Positions 1 to 8,520 of a DNA stretch of 64,000 nucleotides are shown here, piece by piece. The translations under genes were made by a program, and so were the position numbers. The notes beneath the pieces were generated by a model. It did not search any database and was not told the origin of the DNA. It saw only the letters and a program-made list of their open reading frames with translations. This DNA is from Collinsella aerofaciens. GTDB lineage: Bacteria; Actinomycetota; Coriobacteriia; Coriobacteriales; Coriobacteriaceae. The stretch is from positions 179,295-243,294 of the forward strand of contig NZ_JAQLFJ010000002.1 of assembly GCF_028206795.1 (NCBI RefSeq), given 5' to 3'. Each line of letters starts with the position of its first letter. Within the stretch, counting starts at the first letter, position 1.

Positions 1-863
1 GGGTGGATGGCCTCGCGCAGGCGGTAGCCGAGGTAGCTGGTGCCGCCGCGCTTAAGCTCGTCGCGGCCGTTGAACACGGGGCGGGCGACGCTGATGTCGG
101 CGTAGCGGAAGGCGCCCTCGCCGAACAGGTAGGTCGTGTAGGTCGCGGCCTTGGCGCCCTCGCCGGAGGTCGCGGGGGTGTGCGGCATCTCGTCGGTCAC
201 GAGGACGGTAAGGCCGTTGACCTGGTAGACGTTGAGGTCGGTGGTCACACCGTTGGGGTCGGTGTACTTGAGGTAGTCCACGCGCTCCATGTCCTCGAAT
301 GCCTGCGCAACGGAGGAATGCATGAGGGCGAGCTTGACGGTGGACTTGTTGTCGCCGTAGACCTTCTGGGCGGCGTCGGACAGCGTGGTGGCGGTCAGCT
401 GGTCGACGGTGACGGTGTGGTCGGTCATGCCCTTGGCGCCGATAACGGCCTCGGCGATTCCGGCGAGGCGCTTGTTGCGCTTGGTCTGGCGCCACTTCGC
501 GGCACGGGCTGCGATGGCGGCCATGGGGTTGGCGGTTGTGAAGTCCTGCGGGAAGTCGTCGGCGTACCAGCCGTGGGCGCGACCGTAGACGTAGCCGGTC
601 TGCGAGCTGGCGCCGATGGTGGACAGGGTGATGTCGGTCACGCCGTCGTAGTTCTGCTCGTCGGCCTCGTCGAGGGCGTTGTAGAACGGGATGGTGAACT
701 GGTTTCCGGCGTTGACCTTGGACTTGATAAGCGGGTCGTCGACCATGATGCCCGAGGTCACGAGGACGTTCTTGACAAGGTCAGGCTCGTCCTGGTAGTC
801 GGCGAAGAAAATGTCCTCGTCGAACGGGAAGGTCTTGTCGGCCATGTAGAGTTTGCCAGCCAT
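1..863 (-). CDS. Phage major capsid protein (partial, runs off left edge)
   Basis: The frame is open from an ATG at 863 to the window edge, giving 287 residues with no stop. The start reads MAGKLYMADKTFPFDEDIFF. Later segments such as DPLIKSKVNAGNQFTIPFYN and NKSTVKLALMHSSVAQAFED resemble the HK97-fold coat proteins of Gram-positive siphophages, which assemble the head shell. An AGAAAGG motif precedes the ATG. It follows the scaffold gene by 11 bases and closes the visible late operon TerL, portal, scaffold, capsid. The family is inferred from sequence feel and gene order. The C-terminus is missing from the window. Confidence 0.85.
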   Translation of the reverse strand, partial: MAGKLYMADKTFPFDEDIFFADYQDEPDLVKNVLVTSGIMVDDPLIKSKVNAGNQFTIPFYNALDEADEQNYDGVTDITLSTIGASSQTGYVYGRAHGWYADDFPQDFTTANPMAAIAARAAKWRQTKRNKRLAGIAEAVIGAKGMTDHTVTVDQLTATTLSDAAQKVYGDNKSTVKLALMHSSVAQAFEDMERVDYLKYTDPNGVTTDLNVYQVNGLTVLVTDEMPHTPATSGEGAKAATYTTYLFGEGAFRYADISVARPVFNGRDELKRGGTSYLGYRLREAIH

Positions 864-874
864 TTAATGCCTTT

Positions 875-1453
875 CTAAGAGAGGTTCTTCCATGCGTCGG
901 GGTTCTGCTGCTTCCAAGCGATCTGCTCGGTGTCGCTCATAGCCCTGAACTGCTTCTTGGTCGTAATCGCGCCGTTGCCCTCGTCGCCGCCATGCGGCTG
1001 CGGCATCCCAGCCAGCGCCTGCTTCTTGGCGTCATCGGCTGCGGCCTTGGCCTTGGCGGCCACGACGTCGGCGATTGCCTTTGCGGCTGCGGTCGTCTCG
1101 TCGCGGGTGCCGCCGATGACGGAGCCGATGAACGGCTTGTACTCGTCCTCGGACATGCCGGCGCCTGCGAAAACCGCCGCTGCGGTCGCCTCGTTGAGGT
1201 CGCGCAGGGCCTGCTTTGCCGTCGCGTTTGCGGCGTCGAGCTGCTTCTGCCACTGCTCGTCTGCCGTGAGGTTCTTGTTGGCCTCGTCCTCAAGGGACGA
1301 AATCTTGCCGTTTGCCTCCTCAAGCTGGGCTTTCAGCGTTTCGATTGCGGCCTTTCCGGCGTTGACGTCCTCGCCGTTGGCCCGCATGATCGCGTCGATG
1401 ACCTCCTTGGAGGCACCTTCGCCGAGCAGGGACTTGAGCTGGTCACGATTCAT
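875..1453 (-). CDS. Phage capsid scaffolding protein (GP20-like)
   Basis: This protein of 192 residues is the expected internal scaffold for head assembly. It opens MNRDQLKSLLGEGASKEVID and continues with a coiled-coil stretch rich in Glu, Lys and Ala (about residues 35-140), followed by a short Pro/Gly-rich patch and a basic tail. That architecture, and its position between portal and capsid genes, fits the phage minor structural GP20/scaffold family. The ATG is adjacent to the portal stop codon, which suggests translational coupling. No protease domain is visible, so scaffold removal would need another protein. Confidence 0.8.
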   Translation of the reverse strand: MNRDQLKSLLGEGASKEVIDAIMRANGEDVNAGKAAIETLKAQLEEANGKISSLEDEANKNLTADEQWQKQLDAANATAKQALRDLNEATAAAVFAGAGMSEDEYKPFIGSVIGGTRDETTAAAKAIADVVAAKAKAAADDAKKQALAGMPQPHGGDEGNGAITTKKQFRAMSDTEQIAWKQQNPDAWKNLS

Positions 1454-3049
1454 TTAGTTGCTTTCCTTTCCTTGGCTACGCTTTGTTGACGGGGGTCGCG
1501 TCCCCTTGCCTGCGGCGCTGACGCTGCCGCCTGCGGACTCGCCGGGTTTCCCGGCATTGCTATCTGCACCGGAGTCGTCTCCGGGGTTGACCGATTTGGC
1601 CTGGGCCAGCTCCATCTGGCGCTGCGCCTGCTCGTCCGCGTAGGACTTCGAGAGGTCGTATGCCGTCTCGGGGTCGGGGAACATGCCGCAGTACTCGAAA
1701 GCGAGTCGCGGGTGCACCTTGCCGCAGCCGAGGATGGTCGACAGCACCTGCGCCTTGGACTGGATTGCCTCGTAGTTGCGGCGAGTGAACTTAATGTCGA
1801 CGTCGCGCGGCCTGAGTCCGAGGTTGATGGAGGTATCGAGGATAGTGGCGACTGCCTGCAGGAACAGGCGCTCGCCGCGCTTGAAGTGGACCTCGGTCTC
1901 CTTGCAGCGGCTCTCGCTGTTGGACCAGCCGTCGCGCATGGTGACTGCGGCGCCCGTGTCCGAGGTGGAGCCTGAGCCACCGACGTTGAACGGCATTCCG
2001 CAGATGGACAGCGCGGTCTTGTAGAGCGCATCCACCAGCGTCTGCGTCTGGTCCTGGTTAAGCTCGGAGGTGAGCATCTGCACCGAGGCCTTGTTCTCGT
2101 CGGTGGAGTGGATTTGCAGGCATCCCATCTCCATGAGCTTCTTGAAGCCCGTTTCGGCGTCATCGTCCTCGAACTCGACGTTCTCGAGCACGAGAAGCGC
2201 CTGCACGAACTGGGCGATGGCGTCGACCCTGTTGGACTCGATTTCGTTGATTGCGTCGAGCAGGCTCAGGACGGCCTCGAAAACGCCCATGCGCTCGGAG
2301 TTGGCGTCGTACTCGATGATCGGAACCATGCCGAGCGGGTTCACGGCCGTCTTTACGGAGTCGCTGTCGACCGTGAATACGAGTCGGTCGGTGTAGACGC
2401 TGTAGATTGGTTCGTTGGTCACGTCATCCATGACGTAGGTGACGGCGAACAGCGGCTCATGGAACGCGTCGTTGGTGTAGACCACGAACGTCCTGCGCGG
2501 GTCGAGCGACGCGACCTTGAACGGCTGCTCGTCGTCGATGGTCTTGCCGTCCCCCGAGTTCGGGAGCACGAGCCTGTAGCCGACGCCGCAGACGCACATC
2601 CACTGGACAATCTCCATGTCGCAGGCGTGCTTGTCGGCGGCGATGCAGAAGTCGTTGAGCTGCTGGACCTTGTGGCTCAGCTCATCGTTCACCTGCTCGA
2701 CGTCCTCGCAGTCCTTGGAGGAGCCGTGCGCGCTGTAGGCGATAGGCTCCCCGGCAAGCGAGTCGGCGCGGTCCTTGGCAATCTGGTACGCCCTGTTCTC
2801 CAGGACGATGTTCTTGATTTCGGGACGGACTTCCTTCTTGCGGTAGATGACCGGCTGGTAGCCGAGGAAGTACTTCCACAGGTAGTCGATGTCGGAGGAG
2901 TTGCAGCCGTGCACCATCGTCGAGCGGTCCAGCACCTCGCGCACGTTCGCGGCGGTGATGTTCTGCTCGCCGCACACGATACGGCGCCTGCCGTGGAGCA
3001 GGGTGCTCTTGATGCCCTTGTTTTCAGATTCGCTGTAGGTCTCAGCCAA
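1454..3049 (-). CDS. Phage portal protein (SPP1 Gp6-like)
   Basis: The portal ring is the DNA entry gate of the capsid and docks the terminase. The protein has about 531 residues, a usual portal length. Typical segments are YFLGYQPVIYRKKEV near the N-terminus, a central YSVYTDRLVFTVD region and the segment LLDAINEIESNRVDAIAQFV. The C-terminus is a disordered Gly/Ser/Lys tail. I place the start at TTG 3049 because GGAG lies five bases upstream. The frame stays open to 3124, but that extension crosses a hairpin and has no ribosome binding site. It sits directly between terL and the scaffold gene. Confidence 0.85.
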   Translation of the reverse strand: MAETYSESENKGIKSTLLHGRRRIVCGEQNITAANVREVLDRSTMVHGCNSSDIDYLWKYFLGYQPVIYRKKEVRPEIKNIVLENRAYQIAKDRADSLAGEPIAYSAHGSSKDCEDVEQVNDELSHKVQQLNDFCIAADKHACDMEIVQWMCVCGVGYRLVLPNSGDGKTIDDEQPFKVASLDPRRTFVVYTNDAFHEPLFAVTYVMDDVTNEPIYSVYTDRLVFTVDSDSVKTAVNPLGMVPIIEYDANSERMGVFEAVLSLLDAINEIESNRVDAIAQFVQALLVLENVEFEDDDAETGFKKLMEMGCLQIHSTDENKASVQMLTSELNQDQTQTLVDALYKTALSICGMPFNVGGSGSTSDTGAAVTMRDGWSNSESRCKETEVHFKRGERLFLQAVATILDTSINLGLRPRDVDIKFTRRNYEAIQSKAQVLSTILGCGKVHPRLAFEYCGMFPDPETAYDLSKSYADEQAQRQMELAQAKSVNPGDDSGADSNAGKPGESAGGSVSAAGKGTRPPSTKRSQGKESN

Positions 3050-3072
3050 CTTATCTCCGCTTCTCGCTCGAT

Positions 3073-3117
3073 GCTGGCTGGCCGGAAGGAAGGAGGTGAA
3101 AACGGCCAGCCAACAGC
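3073..3117 (-). repeat. Inverted repeat with SD-complementary loop between terL and portal
   Basis: Two perfect 9-bp arms (3076-3084 and 3103-3111), extended by outer GCT/AGC pairs, flank an 18-base loop. On the transcribed minus strand the loop reads CACCTCCTTCC, which is complementary to a Shine-Dalgarno sequence and resembles the 16S rRNA 3' tail. It lies in the gap between terL and the portal start. A role in late-gene translation or mRNA stability is conjecture. Confidence 0.5.
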
Positions 3118-3183
3118 GATTCAATGGGGATTGCGCCCCTATTGGGAGATGTTCGGTTCGGCGCCGAAAACCTTCGTGCCGGA

Positions 3184-4836
3184 TTAGAACGGCCTCTTGG
3201 TTACGCGCGCCTTGGCCCTAAGCGACTTGCTCAGGAAGTCCGCGAGCATCGACAGCGCGTCCGGCGCGTCGTCGTGCTGGTTCTTGCCGTCGAGGACGTA
3301 CGAGGTGATTTGGCCCATGGCGATCGAGTAGTCGGAACCCGGCTCATAGAGCGTCGTGTCCCTGAAAACGCAGTTGTCGATGACCCACGAGGAGCTTGCG
3401 AGGATTCGGGTCTCCTTGTTCGACCCGGTGTACTTTTTGGAGACGGCGCACAGCGCGCCCCTCTCCTTGAGCATGTCGGCGACGTCCTCGGCGACCTTGC
3501 CGCCAGCGGCGTTCGACTCGAAGCGCGCCTGCTGTACGCCGTATTTGTCGATGAAGTTCACGAGTCGCTGGTTAACGGTCTTTGGGGCGGAGTGGTCGCA
3601 CAGGAAGTCGACGATGAACCACTTGTCGGAGCCACGCCACTGCGCGGCGATCGGCATCGCGCAGTAGTCCTCACCCGCGCCCTTGGTGTCGACGACAGCC
3701 ATGACGCGGTCCGGCTCCCCTGCGGGCAGCTCCAGATAGCGTTCGAGGGAATCCGGGCTGTACAGCTGCCCCTCGCGGACGAACGGCGTGCCGTCGTACT
3801 TGGCGGCATAGGTCGCGCTGTCGGTGGTGCGCTGCATGTCGAGGTAGTACTTGCGGTCGAACCCTACGCCGTACAGGTAGTCGAAGTTGCTCTCGCCGGA
3901 AATCGGGTCGAGCGCGGGGATGGTCAGGATGTGGAACCCGCTCTCGCCCTCGTGGAGACGGGTCATGCGGCCGATTGGGTCGTTCACGTCCCAGCGCGTG
4001 CCGACCATGAGCTGCCTGGAGCCGGTCTTTCGGCGGTCGTAGCACTGGTTGATGTAGGCCTCCCACTTGCCCTGCAGTCGGCGCGGGGACATGGCCTCCT
4101 CGAGGTCCTTGACCAAGTCATCCGCATACAGCCAGCCGCCCTCGCCGACCTCGACTGCGCCCGTCAGGGTGCCCTCGACCGATCGGCAGGTGCATGTCGG
4201 GTAGGCCCCGTGCTTCTTGAGCGAGAAGGCCTCGTCCTCCGAGGACTGCCACACCAGTGGCGAGTCGGGGAAAATCTCGGAGAACCTGTACTCAGGGTCG
4301 ATTACGAACTGCAGGCACTGCTGGTAGAAGTGCTTGGTCAGCTTGTCCGAGTGCGCCGTCATCAGGTTGGAGTGGAGCGGGTCGCGCCCGAGGTGCCAGA
4401 CCATGGCCATCGAGCAGTTGGACGATTTTCCGGTACGCGGAGGCATGGAAACGCTCAGGAACTCTGCGTTCGGGTCGGTCTCGAACCACTGCAGCTCCTG
4501 ATAGAGCCGCCACAGCTGCTTTCGCCTCGGGAGCCATAGCCTGCTGTCCGGCGTTCGGTCGATTTCCATCGCCTGCGCGAACGAGTCGAAATCCCACTTG
4601 CCGTCGAGCGTCAGCAGGTCGCGGTGGGCCTCCATGAGGGCCGAAATGCCCTCGACGTCCGCCCAGCCGCCGCGCATGGCGGCAATCACGGCGTCGAGCG
4701 ACGCTTTCAGGGCGTCGTGTTCGTCCGTCCCGTCATGCCTGCGCTGGCGCTGCATGGACACGAGGTCGCGGTACGCGCCTATGTCCCTCGGGTTCAGGGA
4801 GATGTAGTTGAGTATGTTCTTGGTAAGTGCATCCAT
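3184..4836 (-). CDS. terL: Terminase large subunit
   Basis: This is the ATP-driven motor and nuclease that packages phage DNA, 550 residues long. The ATPase half shows a Walker A motif MPPRTGKS (about residue 130) and a Walker B-like WLYADDLVK. The nuclease half shows AVVDTKGAGEDYCAM and the acidic NQHDDAPDALSM near the C-terminus. Both are typical metal-binding clusters of the RNase H-like fold. The gene starts the structural operon. It is separated from its usual partner terS (8566-9114) by an unrelated cassette of opposite orientation, which is unusual. Confidence 0.93.
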   Translation of the reverse strand: MDALTKNILNYISLNPRDIGAYRDLVSMQRQRRHDGTDEHDALKASLDAVIAAMRGGWADVEGISALMEAHRDLLTLDGKWDFDSFAQAMEIDRTPDSRLWLPRRKQLWRLYQELQWFETDPNAEFLSVSMPPRTGKSSNCSMAMVWHLGRDPLHSNLMTAHSDKLTKHFYQQCLQFVIDPEYRFSEIFPDSPLVWQSSEDEAFSLKKHGAYPTCTCRSVEGTLTGAVEVGEGGWLYADDLVKDLEEAMSPRRLQGKWEAYINQCYDRRKTGSRQLMVGTRWDVNDPIGRMTRLHEGESGFHILTIPALDPISGESNFDYLYGVGFDRKYYLDMQRTTDSATYAAKYDGTPFVREGQLYSPDSLERYLELPAGEPDRVMAVVDTKGAGEDYCAMPIAAQWRGSDKWFIVDFLCDHSAPKTVNQRLVNFIDKYGVQQARFESNAAGGKVAEDVADMLKERGALCAVSKKYTGSNKETRILASSSWVIDNCVFRDTTLYEPGSDYSIAMGQITSYVLDGKNQHDDAPDALSMLADFLSKSLRAKARVTKRPF

Positions 4837-4879
4837 GCCGCATAGGGTCGCGGCGGTGCAATTTCCGCTCGTGCGGCAA

Positions 4880-4914
4880 AGAAAAAGCCCCGCCGGGGAA
4901 ATCCCGACAGGGCT
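4880..4914 (-). terminator. Rho-independent terminator after the serine recombinase gene
   Basis: Twelve-base arms at 4886-4897 and 4903-4914, with a few mismatches, form a GC-rich stem. On the minus strand it is followed by a T run (4882-4886). It lies a few bases beyond the recombinase stop codon, so terL needs its own promoter or antitermination. Confidence 0.8.
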
Positions 4915-4919
4915 TGCGT

Positions 4920-5516
4920 CTAGCCTTCAAGCTCTCCTGAATCGATCAGTCGGCGCCTTATCTTCGTGTAGGTGCTCACGCCTATGCCGAGCTGTGCGCA
5001 GGCGTCGCGCCGCTTCTCCTTCTTCGCCTTCACCAGCGCAACGTGGCGCTTGAACTCCTCCACGTCCACCTCAGCTGGCGGCCTGCCCTCGCGCCAGCCC
5101 GGTTTCTGCTTGGCGACGGCCTTGCCCTCTGCGGTTCGCTGGGCGATCATGTCGCGCTCGAACTCTGCCATGGCGAACATCACGGAGACCATCATCTTGC
5201 CTACCGGGGTGTTGTCCAAGGTGCCCATGTTGAGCACGCGGACGGTTATCCCACGGTCGAGGAGCGACCTCACGACCTCGCAGCCGCCAGTCACGGTGCG
5301 CGCGATTCGGTCGAGCTTGGTCACGACCAGCGTGTCGCCGTCCTGCAAGCGTTCCAGCAGGGCATCGAACTCCGGTCGGTCGGTCGTGGTGCCCGTGAAC
5401 GCCTCCTGCACTATCTCGGTGCAGCCCGCCTCTGACAGCGACTCGTGTTGAGCGTCTAGCGAGTTTCCGTCCCTAAGCTGCCCTTTCGTGGACACTCGGG
5501 CGTAACCGTAAATCAT
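4920..5516 (-). CDS. Serine recombinase (resolvase/invertase family)
   Basis: This 198-residue protein has the full small serine recombinase architecture. The catalytic serine lies in YARVSTKGQ (Ser9). It is followed by KLDRIARTV, the [20 protein letters not shown] helix and a C-terminal helix-turn-helix ([17 protein letters not shown]). Such enzymes resolve or invert DNA between short crossover sites. No inverted crossover pair was identified in the window, so whether it inverts a phage segment or mobilises the neighbouring cassette is unknown. It is flanked by its own terminator and lies between terL and an HTH gene. Confidence 0.9.
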   Translation of the reverse strand: MIYGYARVSTKGQLRDGNSLDAQHESLSEAGCTEIVQEAFTGTTTDRPEFDALLERLQDGDTLVVTKLDRIARTVTGGCEVVRSLLDRGITVRVLNMGTLDNTPVGKMMVSVMFAMAEFERDMIAQRTAEGKAVAKQKPGWREGRPPAEVDVEEFKRHVALVKAKKEKRRDACAQLGIGVSTYTKIRRRLIDSGELEG

Positions 5517-5601
5517 GTAGAATACTCCTAGTATCAGCCACTCAGCGCAAAAAAGTGGCCCGGCAGGTCGTGAAAGCGAGCACGCGGCCTGCCATTCTCC
5601 C

Positions 5602-5832
5602 CTACTGACAGTCCAATACGTGAGAGCCGTCCGGCAGTCTCGACCCCACGGGCACCAGTGCCAGCTTGTAGCCGAGCGGTCCCAGGTACTTCGAGGCCGT
5701 CGAGAGCGTCGGGTTGCCGTCCTTGAGCGAGCAGGACAGCGAACCCTGCGCTATGCCGATGACCGCCGCCAGCTCACGCTGCGTGTATCCGCGCGATTTC
5801 ATGATTTGCTTGTAAGCATCCGAGTAGTTCAT
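5602..5832 (-). CDS. Small XRE/Cro-type HTH regulator
   Basis: This 76-residue protein is mostly one helix-turn-helix domain: [20 protein letters not shown] at about residues 15-34, followed by a short C-terminal strand region. The start at 5832 is set by GGAGAACCC directly upstream; an in-frame ATG at 5856 has no such motif. It reads divergently from the plus-strand cassette that begins at 6155. It is therefore the natural candidate to bind the direct repeats at 6037-6138, though that is inference. Confidence 0.8.
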   Translation of the reverse strand: MNYSDAYKQIMKSRGYTQRELAAVIGIAQGSLSCSLKDGNPTLSTASKYLGPLGYKLALVPVGSRLPDGSHVLDCQ

Positions 5833-5856
5833 GGGTTCTCCTTCCGTTACCGACAA

Positions 5857-6154
5857 TATAGGGTATTCCCGTTCGGCTGTAAAGGCCTTTTTGTTTTTTT
5901 TGGGTGCTCGGGGGGCTTAGTAGCGGGGTTGCCTTGGGTCGGAAAAACTGCCCGGTACCCCACGTTTATTAGGTGCTATAGTGCAAGCAGTCGAGCAATA
6001 AGCCACAAACTCAACGGTTTGCAACTCGCCAACAACGAACGGGTATCGCCTATATCTATAAGGAGTGACAAACGACAAACGGCGATGATTGAACGGCTAT
6101 AGCCTATATAGCCAACGATGAACGGTTAGAGCCTATATGCAAGGAGGATCAAAC
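5857..6154 (+). promoter_or_regulatory. Divergent regulatory region upstream of the plus-strand cassette
   Basis: This stretch without a gene separates the HTH gene from the cassette starting at 6155. It contains three copies of a 19-base direct repeat (annotated separately), a TATAGT box at 5977-5982 and an AGGAGG ribosome site just before 6155. I see no convincing -35 element. The many CTATA-type motifs are unlike the rest of the GC-rich window. Confidence 0.5.
6037..6138. repeat. Three direct repeats, consensus GAACGGNTANNNCCTATAT
   Basis: Copies lie at 6037-6055, 6091-6109 and 6120-6138. A fourth, GAACGGTTATCACCTATAC, is at 9541-9559, in front of another phage gene. The copies differ mainly at the N positions. 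Their placement before two gene groups suggests an operator family read by one phage regulator. Confidence 0.65.
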
Positions 6155-6481
6155 ATGGCAACAACCTATTACGTCGAGGACAAACGCGGAAACGCCTCGT
6201 TCATCCATACCAACGCGCACACCGCCGCCGGAGTTATTACGGCCGCGCTTAATGCATTGAACGCAGACCTATTAGGCAACTATCTGTATTACACCCCGGA
6301 CGAGGTTGTAGCGGACATTATGGACGCCCTGGAGGTTAACCGCCGCCGCGCCATCTTGTATTACGCCGTGGCGCTGGAGGGTATCGAGGTGTATCCGTGC
6401 GCCTATAGCCGCAACGCCGGGGCCTATAAGCGCGGCCACGTTTCGCTAACGCTTGACCTTGAGGCCAACGAGGTTTTTTAA
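6155..6481 (+). CDS. Unknown cassette protein (108 aa)
   Basis: I do not recognise this protein. It starts MATTYYVEDKRGNASFIHT after a strong AGGAGG ribosome site. It is rich in Ala and Tyr with a long predicted helix in the middle, and it is soluble with no cysteine cluster. It is the first gene of a plus-strand set inserted against the direction of the late genes. The position, regulated repeats and opposite strand suggest an accessory moron gene, possibly acting against host defences; nothing in the sequence proves that. Confidence 0.65.
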   Translation: MATTYYVEDKRGNASFIHTNAHTAAGVITAALNALNADLLGNYLYYTPDEVVADIMDALEVNRRRAILYYAVALEGIEVYPCAYSRNAGAYKRGHVSLTLDLEANEVF

Positions 6482-6545
6482 CAAAAAAACGGCCCGCACA
6501 AACGGAACTTGTGCGGGCCACGGTACAGAATGGAGAACTGATACC

Positions 6546-6944
6546 ATGAGCAACGATACCACCAACGAACTACAGGAGCAAACAAACCATATCGCTGAAA
6601 TGCTAGTAGCAGCATACGAGGACCGTCTTTACACCGACGAGGACGGTAACATGGAAGTACTAGACGAGGGCGAAGAGCTACCAGACGACTGCGATACCGT
6701 TGGCCTCCTCGAATATCTTGACGATAACTACGACGTCACCGCTACCGTAAACATGAGCAACCGCGACGTCCCGACGGGTTATCGCATTATGGTCGCCTGC
6801 GGCGGCCCAAATATCTACATCGACACAAACGACTGCGAGGTGCAGGGGTTTTGGTGGACGGACCGCGCCGTGTCGTATATCCCCGGCGAAGTGTGCAGTG
6901 CTATCGACGACGAGTTCACCGAACTTTACTGGGGGTGCTACTAG
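6546..6944 (+). CDS. Acidic conserved mobile-element protein of unknown function (132 aa)
   Basis: The protein is strongly acidic, with Asp and Glu concentrated in the first half (EVLDEGEELPDDCDTVGLLE). A second half has segments such as CGGPNIYIDTNDCEVQGFWW and ends in aromatic residues. I recall similar CGGPNIYID proteins from mobile elements of Gram-positive bacteria, but I cannot name the family. The heavy negative charge could suit DNA mimicry, as in antirestriction proteins; this is speculation. GGAGAACTG precedes the ATG. The stop overlaps the next start. Confidence 0.7.
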   Translation: MSNDTTNELQEQTNHIAEMLVAAYEDRLYTDEDGNMEVLDEGEELPDDCDTVGLLEYLDDNYDVTATVNMSNRDVPTGYRIMVACGGPNIYIDTNDCEVQGFWWTDRAVSYIPGEVCSAIDDEFTELYWGCY

Positions 6945-7168
6945 TGAGCCTCATTCACACCGTCGAACTAGTTGCAAACGTCCGCGCGGCCGTATACACC
7001 ACGGCCGCGCCCGGGCGCTATCTGATAGCAGTCGAGGAGTGCCACGGCGGCAACTGGGAGCCTGCAGGCGACGCCGGTACAACGCCGGTTGATCCCTTCG
7101 ACGACGTCGCGATTTATTCGATATGTTTCTTTATGTTCTCCGATTACTGGGAGGATCAGAATGATTAA
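6944..7168 (+). CDS. Unknown cassette protein (74 aa, GTG start)
   Basis: The GTG start overlaps the previous stop by one base, and a GGGGGTG stretch upstream can serve as ribosome site. The protein opens MSLIHTVELVANVRAAVYTT and has an acidic aromatic C-terminus (FMFSDYWEDQND). It overlaps the next gene by eight bases. I recognise no family. The tight overlaps indicate that the cassette is one operon. Confidence 0.6.
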   Translation: MSLIHTVELVANVRAAVYTTAAPGRYLIAVEECHGGNWEPAGDAGTTPVDPFDDVAIYSICFFMFSDYWEDQND

Positions 7169-7721
7169 CTACCAGCTCACACCGTCGTACCGCGTCGCCG
7201 TCGATTACGACTGCGGGCCGCAGGACCCACCGTCGCACCTGCTGGACACAGTTTTTTACGAGGTCGCATCATGCCATAACCTCGATATACACGAGGGCGC
7301 GCCCGCCGTTATCAGCGCGCTGGAGGAGGTCGAGAAGGCCGTTAGCGATTATTTCTACACTGGTTACTCCGGCGTTGCCCGCGCACTGGTGAAGCACCTA
7401 AAACGCAACGGATACGAGGCCGTATATCACTCGTTCGCTGGTGTATGCCCGTCGGACTGGTGCGACGCCGTCGTAGCAGTGAACCCAGACGAGGGCGTAG
7501 CGCTCGACGCTGCTATATCCGAGTGGGATAGATGGTTTACGAACGATTATTACGTTTTGAAACTGGAGCGCCGCCACGTATGGAACGATGCCGCCGGGGA
7601 TACCCTCGAAACGTGGGACGAGGTCGACAGTTTATGCGGAGTTGCGCTCGAAAACTCGTACGACGCCGCCGAGGTTGAGCGCGTCGCCAGTGATTATTTC
7701 GACGTCGAGGAGGTCGCGTAA
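7161..7721 (+). CDS. Unknown acidic cassette protein (186 aa)
   Basis: This is the largest protein of the plus-strand cassette. It is acidic and rich in Asp, Glu, Val and Tyr, with segments YRVAVDYDCGPQDPPSHLLD and SEWDRWFTNDYYVLKLERRH. It has no membrane segment and no recognisable catalytic motif. The start at 7161 follows GGGAGGATCAGA. Its function is unknown. Its charge and surroundings are compatible with an anti-host or DNA-mimic role, but there is no direct evidence. Confidence 0.65.
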   Translation: MINYQLTPSYRVAVDYDCGPQDPPSHLLDTVFYEVASCHNLDIHEGAPAVISALEEVEKAVSDYFYTGYSGVARALVKHLKRNGYEAVYHSFAGVCPSDWCDAVVAVNPDEGVALDAAISEWDRWFTNDYYVLKLERRHVWNDAAGDTLETWDEVDSLCGVALENSYDAAEVERVASDYFDVEEVA

Positions 7722-7834
7722 TGCTGTTCGAGCTTGCAAAAACGTCTACCTGGTATGCGTACTGGTTAGGCGTTGCCGTTGGCGTTGCAGCGTGCGCCGT
7801 TGTCGCCGTCGTTTTTTCAATCCTCAATAACTAG
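7721..7834 (+). CDS. Small single-pass membrane peptide (37 aa)
   Basis: The ATG overlaps the previous stop codon (TAATG). The product is 37 residues with one hydrophobic helix (WLGVAVGVAACAVVAVVFSI). It is followed at once by a second membrane peptide gene. Paired tiny membrane proteins at the end of a phage cassette could be holin-like or simply orphan; no motif decides. Confidence 0.55.
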   Translation: MLFELAKTSTWYAYWLGVAVGVAACAVVAVVFSILNN

Positions 7835-7848
7835 AGGAGGTGTAGCCC

Positions 7849-7941
7849 GTGAGAAACGTCTTTATCTACCTGCTAGCGTTGGCACTAGCGCCCGTTATCC
7901 TGCCCGTTATCGTTCTCGTTTTCCTACTCAAATACAACTAG
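7849..7941 (+). CDS. Small membrane peptide (30 aa, GTG start)
   Basis: A GTG at 7849 follows the strong ribosome site GAGGAGGTGTAGCCC. The 30-residue product is almost wholly hydrophobic (LLALALAPVILPVIVLVFLL). It is the last gene of the plus-strand cassette and ends just before a terminator. Its function is unknown. Confidence 0.55.
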   Translation: MRNVFIYLLALALAPVILPVIVLVFLLKYN

Positions 7942-7946
7942 ACCAG

Positions 7947-7976
7947 CGGCCCCGGCGTTTGTCGGGGCCGTTTTTT
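7947..7976 (+). terminator. Rho-independent terminator of the plus-strand cassette
   Basis: Eight-base GC arms (7947-7954 and 7963-7970) are followed by six T residues (7971-7976). It lies directly after the last cassette gene. Confidence 0.9.
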
Positions 7977-7989
7977 ATGCCTCCTGCAA

Positions 7990-8020
7990 CGGCTCACGGC
8001 CTACACCGTGGGCCGTTTTT
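7990..8020 (+). terminator. Second tandem terminator
   Basis: Ten-base arms (7990-7999 and 8006-8015), nearly perfectly paired, are followed by TTTTT. It backs up the terminator 14 bases upstream. Confidence 0.75.
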
Positions 8021-8518
8021 CGTTTCTGATCCTCGTACTAGCGTCACGGCCGTACCACGTGAGCCTATATATGTGCGTCGTTTGTGTTCAACATATGGAG
8101 ACGCCTACACCTACGCAACGCCCGCACCGGGCATATCAGCGCCACGTTCAAGCCGTTTATAAGGCGATTCTAGCCCCGTTTTACGCCCGTGGCACTGCTG
8201 CACCGTCAACGTTTTTACGCCCGTTTTTGGGGGATTGTAGCGCCTTGTACTGGTACGCCGCGCTGACGCAGTGAGCGCACATATAGCAGGTCAAGCCGCC
8301 AAAACGCGCTCGATCGCCCCAAAACCCTGCAACCGGAAAACGGCCGTTCGCCAGCCAGTTTCCGTCATAGCCAGAAGTCGGGAACCAGAAAACCCTATAG
8401 TGCGCGCGAAAGTCGTGACAGTCGCGGCGAGCGATCGGATTTTCCTCCCTTAGTGGCTGCGAAAGTCGTGACAACCCTATAGTGGCCGCCAAAGTCGTTA
8501 GTGGCCCCGAAAGTCGGC
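8021..8518. other. Non-coding stretch between the cassette and terS
   Basis: I see no credible gene in this 500-base stretch; the frames that are open lack ribosome sites. The right part carries four direct repeats (8399-8520). CCCTATAGTG occurs twice (8393-8402 and 8475-8484). The left part shows nothing recognisable. Confidence 0.6.
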
Positions 8519-8520
8519 AC
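8399..8520. repeat. Four iteron-like direct repeats next to terS
   Basis: Copies of about 21 bases with consensus AGTGGCNNCGAAAGTCGTNAC lie at 8399-8419, 8452-8472, 8481-8500 and 8500-8520. A degenerate fifth is near 8372. They sit just beyond the 3' end of terS. In many phages small terminase subunits bind repeats close to their own gene, so a pac/cos-type packaging site is plausible. A replication or operator role is the alternative. Confidence 0.65.

Noticed and set aside
3124..4539. 471-codon plus-strand frame antisense to terL
   Set aside because: TerL motifs are clear on the minus strand. The antisense product has shadow composition rich in Val, Arg, Gly and Leu.
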